Assembly: GCF_016132445.1 (NCBI RefSeq)
Contig: NZ_CP046056.1
Coordinates: forward strand, 558,001-622,000
Source: Venatoribacter cucullus
GTDB taxonomy: Bacteria; Pseudomonadota; Gammaproteobacteria; Pseudomonadales; Oceanobacteraceae
Reading direction: 5' to 3'
DNA length: 64,000 nt
Both the position numbers and the translations under genes were made by a program. Below the pieces are notes generated by a model, which made no database searches, was not told the DNA's origin, and saw only the letters and a program-made list of their open reading frames with translations. Within the stretch, counting starts at the first letter, position 1. The number at the start of each line of letters is the position of its first letter. This document shows, in pieces, positions 12,811 to 22,444 of this stretch.

Positions 12811-13128
12811 ATGGACATCATGCAGGTCATCAAAGATCAGATCGAACAGAACGCCATTCTGCTGTACATGAAAGGTTCACCGAACCAGCCGATGTGCGGT
12901 TTTTCTGCCCGCACCGTGCAGGCGGTGATGGATTGTGGCCAGAAATTTGCTTACGTGGATGTATTGTCGAATCCGGACGTGCGTACCAATCTGCCGGTAT
13001 ACGCTAACTGGCCGACTTTCCCGCAGCTGTGGGTAAATGGTGAACTGGTTGGCGGTTGCGATATCGTCACCGAAATGCACGCCAAAGGTGAACTGAAGCC
13101 GCTGCTGGAACAGGCGGTTTCTGCCTGA
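12811..13128 (+). CDS. grxD: Monothiol glutaredoxin, Grx4 type
   Basis: 105 residues with the monothiol active site CGFS at 29-32 (MCGFSARTVQAV) and the glutathione-binding WPTFPQLWVNGELVGGCDI segment. Proteins of this family carry [2Fe-2S] clusters bridged by two monomers and glutathione and hand them to iron-sulfur and iron-regulation partners. Single gene, with GCGGAGA upstream of the ATG and a strong terminator 10 bp after the stop. Confidence 0.95.
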   Translation: MDIMQVIKDQIEQNAILLYMKGSPNQPMCGFSARTVQAVMDCGQKFAYVDVLSNPDVRTNLPVYANWPTFPQLWVNGELVGGCDIVTEMHAKGELKPLLEQAVSA

Positions 13129-13141
13129 TCTTAAGCACCAG

Positions 13142-13168
13142 AAAAAACCCGCTGCGGCGGGTTTTTTT
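13142..13168 (+). terminator. Rho-independent terminator after grxD
   Basis: Stem ACCCGC / GCGGGT with loop TGCG, followed by seven T on the plus strand and preceded by six A, so it can also work on the minus strand. Confidence 0.9.
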
Positions 13169-13265
13169 ATGCCGGTCCGGCGCGCCCCGGGCGTTGAGTC
13201 CGGCGGCCGGTCGTGGTTCCATAGCGCGATGCTGGAATCTTATAACAACCCTGCCGGACACCCTG

Positions 13266-15878
13266 ATGAACACCGAAACTGCTGAAGCAACGCTGCCGTC
13301 TGCCGACTCTGCGGTACTGAATGCGTTGTTGCAGATTAAAAGCCGCTGGCCGGAAGCGCCACACTGCGGGCTGAACCGTCAGGGGTTGCTGGCGGCGCCG
13401 CTGCAACAGGCGCAGATGCTGTGGCTGAATGCCCCGGCCGGCTATGGCAAAAGTGTGTTGCTGGCCGATTATGCGCGTTCACAACAACAGCAGGGGGTGC
13501 CGGTACTCTGGTGCCGTATTGATAGCCAGGATCAGCCGGCGGCGCAGTTTCTGCTGCACCTGCTGGAACTGGCCGCCCGCCACTGGCCCGCTATTGAACA
13601 GACGGCGCTGGCGCACTGGTATGAAACCGGTCGCCGTGGTCACGTGGATACCGAGCAGGTGTTGCTGCTGTGGCTGGAAGCCCTGCAGCAGGGGGCTGAC
13701 CCTCTGCTGCTGTGTCTGGATGATGTGCATAACCTCAGTGATGACAGCAGCTGGCAATTACTGGTGCGCCTGCTGGAACTGTTGCCGGAGCGCGTCAGTG
13801 TGGTATTGGCCAGCCGTCACTTACCCGGCCCGCTGGGCCGTCTGCATTTACTGCCCCGGTTGCACTGGTTACCCGCCGCCACACTGGTTTTCAGCGATGA
13901 CGATACCCAACGCTTGCTGCAGCAGCATGGCATTGCCCGTGCCGCGGAGCTGGTGATGCCGTTAAGCCGCCGTCTGCAGGGCTGGCCGGCCGGTCTGGCC
14001 ATCTGGCTGGCCTGTTATCGTGCTGCCGGCCAGCCGGCGGAACCGCCGGCCTCGCTGGGCGCTGCCGAAGCCGGTGATTATCTGCAGGGTGAAGTATTAC
14101 AGCAGCAGTCAGAGGCGCTGCAGAACTTTATCGGGCTGGTAGCGGTGCTGGGCACCTTTAATGAAACCCTGTTGCGCCATTGTTGCGGCAATGACCAGTA
14201 TCACCAGCTGTTGCAGCAGGCATTGCAGCAAAACTTATTTATAACGCCGTTAACCACCGTGCCGGGCTGGTTTCAGGTGCATCCGCTGATGGCTGGTTTA
14301 CTGGCGGTGCGGCTGCCCGAATCGCAGCGTCTGCAACTGCACCGGCAGGCATTCAGCTGGCTCAGTCAGCACCGGCAACCGGTGGCAGCGTTGCAGCATG
14401 CGCTGGCAGCGGGTATGGGCGAAGAAGTGCAGGAATGGGTGGGGCGCGAAGCGGAACAGATTCTGGCTAATCTGGATATTGCCGGGCTGCTGCACTGGTT
14501 TGAACAGCTGGGGCCGGAATTACTGCAGCAGTCGCCACGCCTGATGGCCATTGCCTGCTGGGCCTTGTTACTGACGCAACAGCGTGAGCAGGCCCGTTCG
14601 TTACTGCAGTCATTATTACAGCGCGATTATGTGCAGGCCTTTGAGGCCGATGCCCTGCAGGGCTATCTGGCCCGGCTGGATGGTGATCTGGACGGCTCGG
14701 CGCTGTTGTGCCGGCGCGCACTGGAAGCCTTACCGCCGGCCCGCTTTGCTTTGCGCATTCTGATGAGTTCAACGCTGGCGCATTTGCAGCTGGCCCGGCA
14801 GGACACCGAAGATGCCCGCCACTGGAACCGCCTGACCCAGGATCTGGCGCGCCAGTATCAGGCGCCGGCGCTGGAAGCGCTGAGCCTGTTTGATTACGCC
14901 CGTATTGAACTGAACCGTGGCCATATCAGCCGCAGCAGCGCCATTATTGAACGTGGCCTGCAGTTGCTGGACGGTACATCGGAACACGCCGACCGCCTGC
15001 CGCGGGCGCGTTTGCTGCTGTATCGGGCGGTGTTGCTGTGGCTGACCGGCGACAGCGATGCGCGCCTGGAAGATGCCCTGCGCCAGGGCATTGCCGTCAG
15101 CACCGAGCTGCGAGATGTCAGCGTTTGTTACGGTTACGGCGTGGAAGCTATGCGTTGTGCCGCCCGGCAGGATTTTACCGCGGCGCTGGGGGCACTGGAT
15201 GCGGCCGAGCGTCTGATGCAGCGCTGGCAGGTCGAGCGCAGTACCTATGAGTGGCTGGCGTTGGTGAAAGTGAATATCTGGATCACCCAGGGCAAGCTGG
15301 TACGCGCCCAGCAGGGGCTGGATCAGCTGCTGCGTGGCCGCACCTTTCTGGCGTTACCACGCCCGGAATTATTTCCCATGCAACCGGGCTTTGCGTTGCT
15401 GACCCAGGCGCGGCTGTGGCTGCATAACGGTCAGGTCAATGACTGTCTGGCGTTACTGGAACAGACCCTGCGCCAGCGTACCAATCCATTGATCAGTCTG
15501 GTGCTTGGGCTGTTGCGCAGTGCGGCGTTACGGCTGCAGCAGCCCGGGGCGGATGCGCAGCAGGTTTTCAGCCAGGCGCTGCGCAGTCTGCAACGGGAAG
15601 GGCTGGCGCTGAGCCTGCCCGATTGGCTGCCGGGCCTGAGTGATGGCAGCGTCAGCCTGGACAGTGGACGCGGCCTGGCGCTGTCAGCCAATCTCAGTGA
15701 ACGCGAACTGGAGGTGCTGCGCAAAATTGCCCAGGGCTTATCCAACCAGGATATTGCCGACCAGCTGTTTATTTCGTTGCACACGGTGAAAACCCATGCC
15801 CGCAAAATCAACGTAAAGCTGGGCGCCCGCAGCCGTACGCAGGCGTTGCACCGGGCGCAGGAGCTTAATCTGCTTTAG
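13266..15878 (+). CDS. MalT-like ATP-dependent LuxR-family transcriptional regulator
   Basis: 870 residues. A STAND-type NTPase domain begins with the P-loop APAGYGKSVLL (about 56-66) and a Walker B LLCLDDVHNL; the middle is a helical TPR-like repeat region; the C-terminus is a LuxR HTH (LSERELEVLRKIAQGLSNQDIADQLFIS). This layout matches MalT/AlkS-type activators, which multimerise with ATP and an inducer. The ATG was chosen over an upstream TTG extension of low-complexity sequence. The inducer and targets are unknown; no catabolic gene is adjacent. Its last 14 bp overlap the convergent lysR gene. Confidence 0.88.
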   Translation: MNTETAEATLPSADSAVLNALLQIKSRWPEAPHCGLNRQGLLAAPLQQAQMLWLNAPAGYGKSVLLADYARSQQQQGVPVLWCRIDSQDQPAAQFLLHLLELAARHWPAIEQTALAHWYETGRRGHVDTEQVLLLWLEALQQGADPLLLCLDDVHNLSDDSSWQLLVRLLELLPERVSVVLASRHLPGPLGRLHLLPRLHWLPAATLVFSDDDTQRLLQQHGIARAAELVMPLSRRLQGWPAGLAIWLACYRAAGQPAEPPASLGAAEAGDYLQGEVLQQQSEALQNFIGLVAVLGTFNETLLRHCCGNDQYHQLLQQALQQNLFITPLTTVPGWFQVHPLMAGLLAVRLPESQRLQLHRQAFSWLSQHRQPVAALQHALAAGMGEEVQEWVGREAEQILANLDIAGLLHWFEQLGPELLQQSPRLMAIACWALLLTQQREQARSLLQSLLQRDYVQAFEADALQGYLARLDGDLDGSALLCRRALEALPPARFALRILMSSTLAHLQLARQDTEDARHWNRLTQDLARQYQAPALEALSLFDYARIELNRGHISRSSAIIERGLQLLDGTSEHADRLPRARLLLYRAVLLWLTGDSDARLEDALRQGIAVSTELRDVSVCYGYGVEAMRCAARQDFTAALGALDAAERLMQRWQVERSTYEWLALVKVNIWITQGKLVRAQQGLDQLLRGRTFLALPRPELFPMQPGFALLTQARLWLHNGQVNDCLALLEQTLRQRTNPLISLVLGLLRSAALRLQQPGADAQQVFSQALRSLQREGLALSLPDWLPGLSDGSVSLDSGRGLALSANLSERELEVLRKIAQGLSNQDIADQLFISLHTVKTHARKINVKLGARSRTQALHRAQELNLL

Positions 15879-16821
15879 GCAGGGCGGCTGGTTTGTCGCT
15901 GTCCAGCACTTCCCACGGCGGATTGGGGCGGATGCTTTCAATCACAAAATCAACAAAGCTGCGCACCTTGGCCGACAGATGCCGGTTGCTGGGGTACAGG
16001 GCGTGAATCGGGCTGGCTTCAAAGGGCCAGTCGGGCAGCACCGGAATCAGATTACCGGCCCGTACCGCCGGGGCGGCAATCAGCATCGGCAGTGGCGCAA
16101 TACCGGCACCGGCCAGGGTTAAGGAATACAGACTGGCAAAGTCGTTTACCTGCAGCCGTGCTTTTACTTGAATGGATACTTCCTGCTCATCCGGTCCGGC
16201 CATATGCCACTGTGGCCACTGGCTGGCGGTAATCAGGCTGTGATTACTGAGTTCATCCGGGTGACTGGGGGCGGCTTTACGCCGCAGGTATTCGGGGCTG
16301 GCGCACAGCATGCCGCGCACATCACCGAGATAACGGCCGATCAGTGAGGAGTCTTCCAGCTGGCCGATCCGGAAGGCGATATCGATACCGTCCTGCACCA
16401 GATCCAGACGTTGATCCGACAGCACCAGGTCAACGTTTACCTGCGGATGCAGTTCCATAAACTCGGCGATCAGGGCGGATAACACGGTGGAACCAAACAG
16501 CACCGGCGCGGTAATACGCAGGGTACCGGTGGGCGTGCTCTGCATCTGGGTAACGGCGATATTGGCTTCTTCAATTTCGCTGAGAATGCGCGCGCAGTGG
16601 TTGTAGTAAGCATTGCCGGTATCGGTCAGGCGCAGGCTGCGGGTGGTGCGCTGAATTAAGCGCACGCCTAAGCGTTCTTCCAGCTGGGTGATTTTGCGGC
16701 TGACGGTGGATTTCGGCAGGCCCAGATTGCGGGCGGCCCCGGTAAAGCTGCCGGCATCCACCACGTGGGCAAAAATAGCCATTTCATTCAGGTCAAATTC
16801 TTCACGCTTTCCGATCAGCAT
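15865..16821 (-). CDS. LysR-family transcriptional regulator
   Basis: 318 residues: winged HTH at about 12-70 (MAIFAHVVDAGSFTGAARNL, KSTVSRKITQLEERLG) and a substrate-binding-like effector domain to the end. It belongs to the group with FDLNEMAIFAHVV N-termini that often control quinone, drug or stress genes. The ATG follows GGGGA. It is read in the same direction as the TonB receptor 114 bp upstream, with a CCCCC-GCTTAAT-GGGGG hairpin in between (16844-16860), so it may be separately transcribed. Targets unknown. Confidence 0.88.
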   Translation of the reverse strand: MLIGKREEFDLNEMAIFAHVVDAGSFTGAARNLGLPKSTVSRKITQLEERLGVRLIQRTTRSLRLTDTGNAYYNHCARILSEIEEANIAVTQMQSTPTGTLRITAPVLFGSTVLSALIAEFMELHPQVNVDLVLSDQRLDLVQDGIDIAFRIGQLEDSSLIGRYLGDVRGMLCASPEYLRRKAAPSHPDELSNHSLITASQWPQWHMAGPDEQEVSIQVKARLQVNDFASLYSLTLAGAGIAPLPMLIAAPAVRAGNLIPVLPDWPFEASPIHALYPSNRHLSAKVRSFVDFVIESIRPNPPWEVLDSDKPAALPKAD

Positions 16822-16935
16822 AGCGGGGTTCCCCAGTCAGATTCCCCCGCTTAATGGGGGCAATGGCGTTATTTTAAAGTTCCAGATGGAACAATTCAGT
16901 AATTTTTTTCGCGATTAACGTCGCTGCAGGATGAA

Positions 16936-19023
16936 TTACAACCTGACTTTAATACCGAAGGACACAATAGTGGGCAGATCGTTTACGTCTTTTCTGGTGC
17001 TGTAATCCGCGCCTTCGTATTGATAACCGGTGACGTTTTTACGGGCATAGACGTTAAGAATTTCGGCGTAGAAATCCAGCTCTCGGCCATTTTTCAGCCG
17101 GAAAGTGCGGTCGGCGCGCAGGTCGAGTTTGTGGTAAACGGGCAGGCGTTCAGAGTTCAGGCTGCCATAAACCGGAGTGTATAAATCGTTGCTGTCCGGA
17201 CCAGTAACATCCGCCAGTGGTGTAATCAGCTGGCCGCTTTGCAGCCGCCATTTAAAGCCTACATCCCAGTGCTGGTTCAGTTGCCAGTTAGCCACCGCAT
17301 TAATAATAAGCGGTTGGTCATAGTTATAACTGAATTCTTCACCGGTCAGTGTATTGGTGCGGAAGGTGCGCGAATAAGCCACCGATAACCAGCCGTACCA
17401 GCGGTCGCTGAGGTTTTTATTCAGGAAAAACTCCAGTCCCCAGGTTTTACCTTCGGCATCGTTGGTGTAGGTGGGTAATGCGTTGTATTCGGCTTCGGTC
17501 AGGGTCGGGTAGCTGCTGTCTTTGGCCGGACGCGACACAATCAGGTTATCCAGTTGTTTATAGTACAGCTGAATTTTCCACAGCAGGTCATCCCGCAGCT
17601 GTTGCTCCAGCCCTAACTCAAAATGCCGGGCGGTGGGTTGTTGCAGGTCTTCGTTACCAAAGGGCGCAATATACTGACCGAAATTATCCGGCAAAATGTG
17701 GTGGTCGCCGTAAGCGGCGTTAAACCACCATTGGTCGCGGAACTGCCAGCGGCTGCGCAGGCGCGGTTCAACAAAGGATTCGCTGGTGTAATCATCGTAA
17801 GACAGTGCCAGGGCCGGGGTTAACGTCCAGTTTTGGGTTACCTGCCAGATATCGGCAATATGAGCATCGTATTCGTTAATAACGGGTTCGCCGCTGCCGG
17901 TTAATGCTTCAGTACCATCGACAAGGCGGCAGTCGGTGCGGAATTCATCACAGGGCGGGCCGGAAAAGCGGCCGGCGTAATCAATATTTTTCTGCGTATA
18001 TTCCACGCCCCATTGCAGCTCATGGGAAAAACTTAACGGCTGGTTAAACTGGCTGCGCAGATTAAAGTCGTTGACTTTGACATCGACAAAATTGGCATTG
18101 CCAATGGTGAACGCAAACTTCTGCTCCATGTGCGACAAACCAATTTTATGACTCATGCCGCTGGCATAAATCTTTTCCCAAAGTAAGCCCTGGGTATTAA
18201 AAAAGGCTTCAAAATTCAGCCCGCCGGATAAGCCCGGGTCCTGCAGTACGGCATCGGAATCCTCAGCAAATAACAAACCGGCTTTATCGCGGGAGCCCAG
18301 TATCTGAATGGCGACCTGTTCGGTGTCACTGAGGCGGAATTCGTACTTACCCTGGTAATCGTAGTATTCCGGTACAGTGGTGAATTCAAAATCTTCGTCA
18401 TCGAGGAAGTTTTCGATGTAATACTGAAATAAACTCTGGCGGGCACCGAAATAAAAACTCTGGTTTTCGTTGACCGGCTGCTCGTAAAAGAAACCGGCTT
18501 TTAACAGGCTGGCATCAATAATAATCTGCCGGCGGTCGTAATACGGCGAGCGCGATGTGGCGTCGATCACGGCGCCGGTGGCATTGTTGTATTGGGGGGA
18601 AAAGGCCGCCAGTTCGAGGCGAAAATCTTCCAGCACGTTGTCACTGATAATGCTGGAGGAATCGCTGTGAAAAATATACCCGACCGGCAGGAAATCCACG
18701 TAGTAGGCGTTGTCGTTGGGTGATGAACCACGCACGGCAGGCTCTGACCCCATGCCGTTGGTAAAAGTAACACCGGGCAGGCTGCCAATAGCGCGTAATG
18801 GGTCGTAACCGGCACCGGGAACGCGCAGCAGTTTTTTGGTGGAAATTTCCGCCAGCGGTTCCTGCTGACCACTGATCTGAACCGTATCCAGTTGCAGCGC
18901 CGCCTCAGCCGGTGCAGCGGTTGTTGCGCCCGGTGCTGCGGTTGTTGCCTCCGGGCTGGTTTCTGCGGCGGCGGCCGGAATACCGGCCAGCAATAAAAAC
19001 CCCAGGCGCTGCAATCTGTTCAT
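16936..19023 (-). CDS. TonB-dependent outer-membrane receptor
   Basis: 695 residues with a Sec signal (MNRLQRLGFLLLAGIPAAAA), an Ala/Thr-rich spacer, a plug domain (LLRVPGAGYDPLRAIGSLPGV to about residue 165) and a 22-strand-type barrel ending in SFGIKVRL. TonB box candidate: LQLDTVQIS. It lies 30 bp after the preceding periplasmic-protein gene on the same strand, so it appears to be the last member of the photolyase/cfa operon. Its ligand is unknown; nothing here indicates siderophore biosynthesis, and no iron-type operator was noticed. Confidence 0.85.
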   Translation of the reverse strand: MNRLQRLGFLLLAGIPAAAAETSPEATTAAPGATTAAPAEAALQLDTVQISGQQEPLAEISTKKLLRVPGAGYDPLRAIGSLPGVTFTNGMGSEPAVRGSSPNDNAYYVDFLPVGYIFHSDSSSIISDNVLEDFRLELAAFSPQYNNATGAVIDATSRSPYYDRRQIIIDASLLKAGFFYEQPVNENQSFYFGARQSLFQYYIENFLDDEDFEFTTVPEYYDYQGKYEFRLSDTEQVAIQILGSRDKAGLLFAEDSDAVLQDPGLSGGLNFEAFFNTQGLLWEKIYASGMSHKIGLSHMEQKFAFTIGNANFVDVKVNDFNLRSQFNQPLSFSHELQWGVEYTQKNIDYAGRFSGPPCDEFRTDCRLVDGTEALTGSGEPVINEYDAHIADIWQVTQNWTLTPALALSYDDYTSESFVEPRLRSRWQFRDQWWFNAAYGDHHILPDNFGQYIAPFGNEDLQQPTARHFELGLEQQLRDDLLWKIQLYYKQLDNLIVSRPAKDSSYPTLTEAEYNALPTYTNDAEGKTWGLEFFLNKNLSDRWYGWLSVAYSRTFRTNTLTGEEFSYNYDQPLIINAVANWQLNQHWDVGFKWRLQSGQLITPLADVTGPDSNDLYTPVYGSLNSERLPVYHKLDLRADRTFRLKNGRELDFYAEILNVYARKNVTGYQYEGADYSTRKDVNDLPTIVSFGIKVRL

Positions 19024-19053
19024 GGCGTAATCCTTGTCCGGTTGTTCTTAATG

Positions 19054-19788
19054 TCAGTTTTCAGGGTTGGGCGTAGCCTGGTCGTGATACTGGTACTGAA
19101 TAACGGCTTTAAAGGTGGTGCCGTTGTCGTCCTGAATATTGGTTAAGCCTTTATAGCGCAACAGTCGCTGGCTGGTTTTATCGTAGGTCAGTTCAATCGG
19201 GTCCAGCAGCCAGGCCAGCAGGCGTGAACTTAAGCGCATGGACAATACCAGTTCATTATTGTCGCTGGCCTGAGGTTCCAGCCGAAAGCGGATCAGATCC
19301 TGACGGGCGGCAGAAGCAAAATGAAAATCCACCCGTTTGCCTTGCTGCAGGGCCTGCCAGTGCTGGCGCACAAAATCATCAAAGCCGGCATCAATGATTA
19401 AATCATCCGGCAGGTTGCGGAAGGTTTTACGGCTGCTGTTGCCCTGCTCGGTCAGGCTCAGGGTCAGTTCATTACCCTGAAATACAGCCTGTTCGCGGTA
19501 CTCTTTGCGGGCATCGGTGAGGGTAAATTCCGGAGTGGCGGCATTCTCGCCGTAGCGGTTGGTTTTTGTCGCCAGCAGGCGGCCATTGGCGTCGTGATAT
19601 TCCACCTCGCGGCTGACCGGGCGCTGGTTTTGCAGCGTCAGACGATGACTTTCCCGGTACAGCACCAGGCTGCTGTCGTTTATATCACGGGCGGTGCCGG
19701 TGTATTCCAGCACTTCGGTCGTGGCAGCGCTGACCGGCAGCCCCTGTAACAGCGCCGGCAGCATCAGCAGGCCGAATATTTTATTCAT
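19054..19788 (-). CDS. Periplasmic protein of unknown function in the cfa operon
   Basis: 244 residues. A signal peptide ends at VSAA; the mature part is beta-rich, with repeated strand pairs (TLQNQRPVSREVEYHDANGR; QDLIRFRLEPQASDNNELVLSM; RLLRYKGLTNIQDDNG). The shape recalls lipid-binding periplasmic beta proteins but I cannot name a family. The start overlaps the DUF2878 gene stop by 4 bp, indicating translational coupling and a role tied to the upstream lipid-modification genes. Confidence 0.7.
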   Translation of the reverse strand: MNKIFGLLMLPALLQGLPVSAATTEVLEYTGTARDINDSSLVLYRESHRLTLQNQRPVSREVEYHDANGRLLATKTNRYGENAATPEFTLTDARKEYREQAVFQGNELTLSLTEQGNSSRKTFRNLPDDLIIDAGFDDFVRQHWQALQQGKRVDFHFASAARQDLIRFRLEPQASDNNELVLSMRLSSRLLAWLLDPIELTYDKTSQRLLRYKGLTNIQDDNGTTFKAVIQYQYHDQATPNPEN

Positions 19789-20282
19789 GACTTCTCCGCT
19801 TTTACGGTGATGGGGCGCAGCCGTGCCATGGAAAACATCAGCATGGCCCAGCCAATACCAATCATGATTAAGGCCGCCGGCGCGGCGTCAACGGCACCGA
19901 GTAAATCTCCGGCGTAATAGCTCCAGGGCGCTGCCGTCAGGCCCAGCAGCACCGCCAGCCAGGGTTTGCGCAGCAGCCAGTCGAGTGAATGACGCAGGGT
20001 GCAGGCAAAGGCCAGCCACAGCAGCATCAGCCACAGGGGGATCAGCGCCGAGCTGTGGCCGGGAAAGCTGAGCAGACCGGCTTTATACAGCGCGGTATCA
20101 AACAGCACGCCGGTAATGGCAAAGGCGGCAAGCAGCATCGGTTCACCAGGTTTCAGCACTTGCCAGTGCCAGACAAAAAATGCCGCACAGACCGGAATGG
20201 CCCAGCTGTTGCCGCCCACCACACAGGCGATCCAGCACAGCTGAAATCCAATTACATTAATAGGCAGGGCCAATTTCTGCAT
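19785..20282 (-). CDS. DUF2878 inner-membrane protein
   Basis: 165 residues with about five hydrophobic membrane segments (for example VIGFQLCWIACVVGGNSW, MLLAAFAITGVLFDTAL, AALIMIGIGWAMLMFSM) and the conserved W/G-rich loops of DUF2878. This family recurs next to cfa, DUF1365 and FAD-oxidoreductase genes in proteobacterial photo-oxidative stress loci. It sits 3 bp from the cfa stop and overlaps the next gene. Biochemical role unknown. Confidence 0.78.
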   Translation of the reverse strand: MQKLALPINVIGFQLCWIACVVGGNSWAIPVCAAFFVWHWQVLKPGEPMLLAAFAITGVLFDTALYKAGLLSFPGHSSALIPLWLMLLWLAFACTLRHSLDWLLRKPWLAVLLGLTAAPWSYYAGDLLGAVDAAPAALIMIGIGWAMLMFSMARLRPITVKAEKS

Positions 20283-20285
20283 GGG

Positions 20286-21542
20286 TTACTCCATCGCGCC
20301 CAGTAAAGGCTCGCGCCGGTTCTGGGGCTTGGCAAAAATAACCTGCACATCGCCGATAACGCGCTCGGCAAAACCGCCTTCGCAATAGGCAAAATAAAAG
20401 TCCCACAGGCGGATAAAGGTATCGTCATAACCCAGGGCTTTGATTTTTTCCTGGTTGTGCAGGAAGCGTTCGCGCCAGGCCGCTAATGTACGGGCGTAGT
20501 GCGGGGTAATGTCTTCCAGATGGATCATTTTCATATCGCTGGCACGGGCAAACGACTGGCTGATGGCGGTCACGCAGGGAATAAAGCTGCCGGGGAAAAT
20601 ATAACGCTTAATAAAATCCACTTCGGTTTTGGCCTGCTCGTAACGCTGGTCATCAATGGTAATGGCCTGCAACAGGGCAATGCCATCGTCTTTTAATAAA
20701 CGGCTGATGGTGGCGGTGTAGGTGTCCAGAAACTGGTGGCCAACGGCTTCGATCATTTCAATGGAAACCAGTTTGTCGTACTGGCCTTCCAGCAGACGGT
20801 AATCTTGTTTCAACAGGGTAATTTTATCCTGCAGGCCTTCTTCTTTAACCCGGCGTTCGGCCCAGGCGTACTGCTCTTCGGAAATGGTGGTGGTGGTCAC
20901 CCGGCAGCCATAATATTTGGCCGCATGAATGGCCATGCTGCCCCAGCCGGTACCAATTTCCAGCAGATGGTCGTCGGCATGCAGGCGCAGTTTCTGGCAG
21001 ATGCGATCCAGTTTGTACAGGGAGGCTTCTTCCATGCTGGCGGAGGCCGACGGAAAAATACCACTGGAATACATCATGGTGGGGTCGAGAAATAATTCGA
21101 ACATATCGTTACCCAGGTCGTAATGGGCGGCGATATTGCGGCGCGAGCCTTTTTCGGTGTTGCGGTTCAGGTAGTGGAACCCCTGCAAAAACAGTTTGCC
21201 GATATTGGCCAGACCACCATCAATGTTATCAACCACATCTTTGTTGCGCGCCAGTACGCGGATCAGCAACGGTAAATCCGGGCTGCTCCAGTCACCGGTC
21301 ATATAGGATTCACCGGCGCCCACACTGCCGCTGAGGGCGATGTTGCGATAGGCCTCGCTGTCGTGAATAACGATGCGGGCGGTAAAGCTGGTGGCATCGG
21401 TCTGACCAAATGCCTGTACTTCATTGCCTTCCTGCACCTGTACACAGCCAGTGTGCAGTTTTTCCAGCGTGCGGAATAAAGCGGAACGGCAGATTTTATC
21501 CAGCCAATGCATGGCCGGCAGGGTTGCGCTGATGGTTTTCAT
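20286..21542 (-). CDS. Cyclopropane-fatty-acyl-phospholipid synthase family methyltransferase
   Basis: 418 residues. The SAM-binding motif is [20 protein letters not shown] (about 188-207), followed by the Cfa signature [12 protein letters not shown] and [11 protein letters not shown]. The N-terminal lipid-binding half is present, so the length is typical of Cfa. In this operon context the paralogue may make methylated or furan fatty acids rather than ordinary cyclopropanes; that is inference from operons in Rhodobacter and Pseudomonas. Overlaps the DUF1365 gene by 4 bp. Confidence 0.9.
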   Translation of the reverse strand: MKTISATLPAMHWLDKICRSALFRTLEKLHTGCVQVQEGNEVQAFGQTDATSFTARIVIHDSEAYRNIALSGSVGAGESYMTGDWSSPDLPLLIRVLARNKDVVDNIDGGLANIGKLFLQGFHYLNRNTEKGSRRNIAAHYDLGNDMFELFLDPTMMYSSGIFPSASASMEEASLYKLDRICQKLRLHADDHLLEIGTGWGSMAIHAAKYYGCRVTTTTISEEQYAWAERRVKEEGLQDKITLLKQDYRLLEGQYDKLVSIEMIEAVGHQFLDTYTATISRLLKDDGIALLQAITIDDQRYEQAKTEVDFIKRYIFPGSFIPCVTAISQSFARASDMKMIHLEDITPHYARTLAAWRERFLHNQEKIKALGYDDTFIRLWDFYFAYCEGGFAERVIGDVQVIFAKPQNRREPLLGAME

Positions 21543-22444
21543 TGCTGGTGCTCCTTGCCCGGTCGGGCGGGGACGGAAATTTTGTTATGGGTTGAGTAAG
21601 GCCGGTGCGGACTGGCATGGCCTGGGTGGTCATAAAACGGCGAACGTTTCAGCCACAATTTCAGAGCATTCCAGTAAATGCCCCAGACAACTTTGAACGT
21701 CATAAAGGGGTATTGCCACAACACGCGGGTCATATTGGCGCGGGTAAAAGGCAGGCGGTCTAATACCAGGGTGGCGTCGAAATCTTTGCGGTTATTTTCG
21801 TTCTGGTTCAGCGTATCCATGTGTATCCGCAGCTGCTCTGCGGGTTGCTGAATAACCCAGTGATAATTCATGGCCAGCGGATTAAAGGGCGACACATGAA
21901 AGTGTTTGCTGAAGGCGTATTCGTAAGCCTTGCCGGCAGCCAGCTGCAGCGTGCGCTGCGGCCTTACCGCGGGTGCCGGCAGCGGCTGACCGGTATGGCT
22001 GCTTAAGGTGTAATGAAAACGTTCATCCCAGGGGGTGTTGGTAATTTCCGCCAGAATACCGGCCAGTGAACCATCGGCGCGGTAGCCATAATAAAAACTG
22101 ACCGGGTTTACCACATAACCGAAATAGCGCAGGTTGGTGAGCAGTTCTACCCGCACCACGGTTTCTTCTAATTCTGCCGCAAAGGCGTTAACCACTGCCT
22201 GTTTTAACTGCGCCGCCGTTTCCTGCTGCGCCTGCTGGCCGGCAAAATAATCACTGCGGCGGAATTGCGCCCAGGACAACCAGCCCGGGCGACTGCGCCA
22301 CAGCGGATGCAACTGCATAACCGCATCGGTTTCATCCAGATCGAGCAGCACCATATACACCCGGTATTGCAGAGTGTTCTGTACCGGCGCAAAACGGCGG
22401 TGCCGTAACGTGCCGGTATAGAGAGCGCTGTGGCGGATGGTCAC
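21539..22444 (-). CDS. DUF1365 family protein
   Basis: 301 residues. Family hallmarks: [25 protein letters not shown] at the N-terminus, [16 protein letters not shown] in the middle, and [17 protein letters not shown]. The fold is unknown to me, without membrane segments, and the family almost always accompanies the FAD oxidoreductase upstream and a Cfa-like methyltransferase downstream, as it does here. It overlaps both neighbours by 4 bp, implying a shared step in fatty-acid modification. Confidence 0.88.
   Translation of the reverse strand: MTIRHSALYTGTLRHRRFAPVQNTLQYRVYMVLLDLDETDAVMQLHPLWRSRPGWLSWAQFRRSDYFAGQQAQQETAAQLKQAVVNAFAAELEETVVRVELLTNLRYFGYVVNPVSFYYGYRADGSLAGILAEITNTPWDERFHYTLSSHTGQPLPAPAVRPQRTLQLAAGKAYEYAFSKHFHVSPFNPLAMNYHWVIQQPAEQLRIHMDTLNQNENNRKDFDATLVLDRLPFTRANMTRVLWQYPFMTFKVVWGIYWNALKLWLKRSPFYDHPGHASPHRPYSTHNKISVPARPGKEHQQ

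Noticed and set aside
13194-13265. Upstream TTG extension of the MalT-like regulator
   Set aside because: The added 24 residues are low-complexity, begin right after the grxD terminator, and lie before the family-like start; the ATG at 13266 is preferred.
16936-19023. TonB receptor as a siderophore uptake gene
   Set aside because: No Fur-like box, siderophore gene or iron transporter is nearby, and the gene is tightly linked to the lipid operon.
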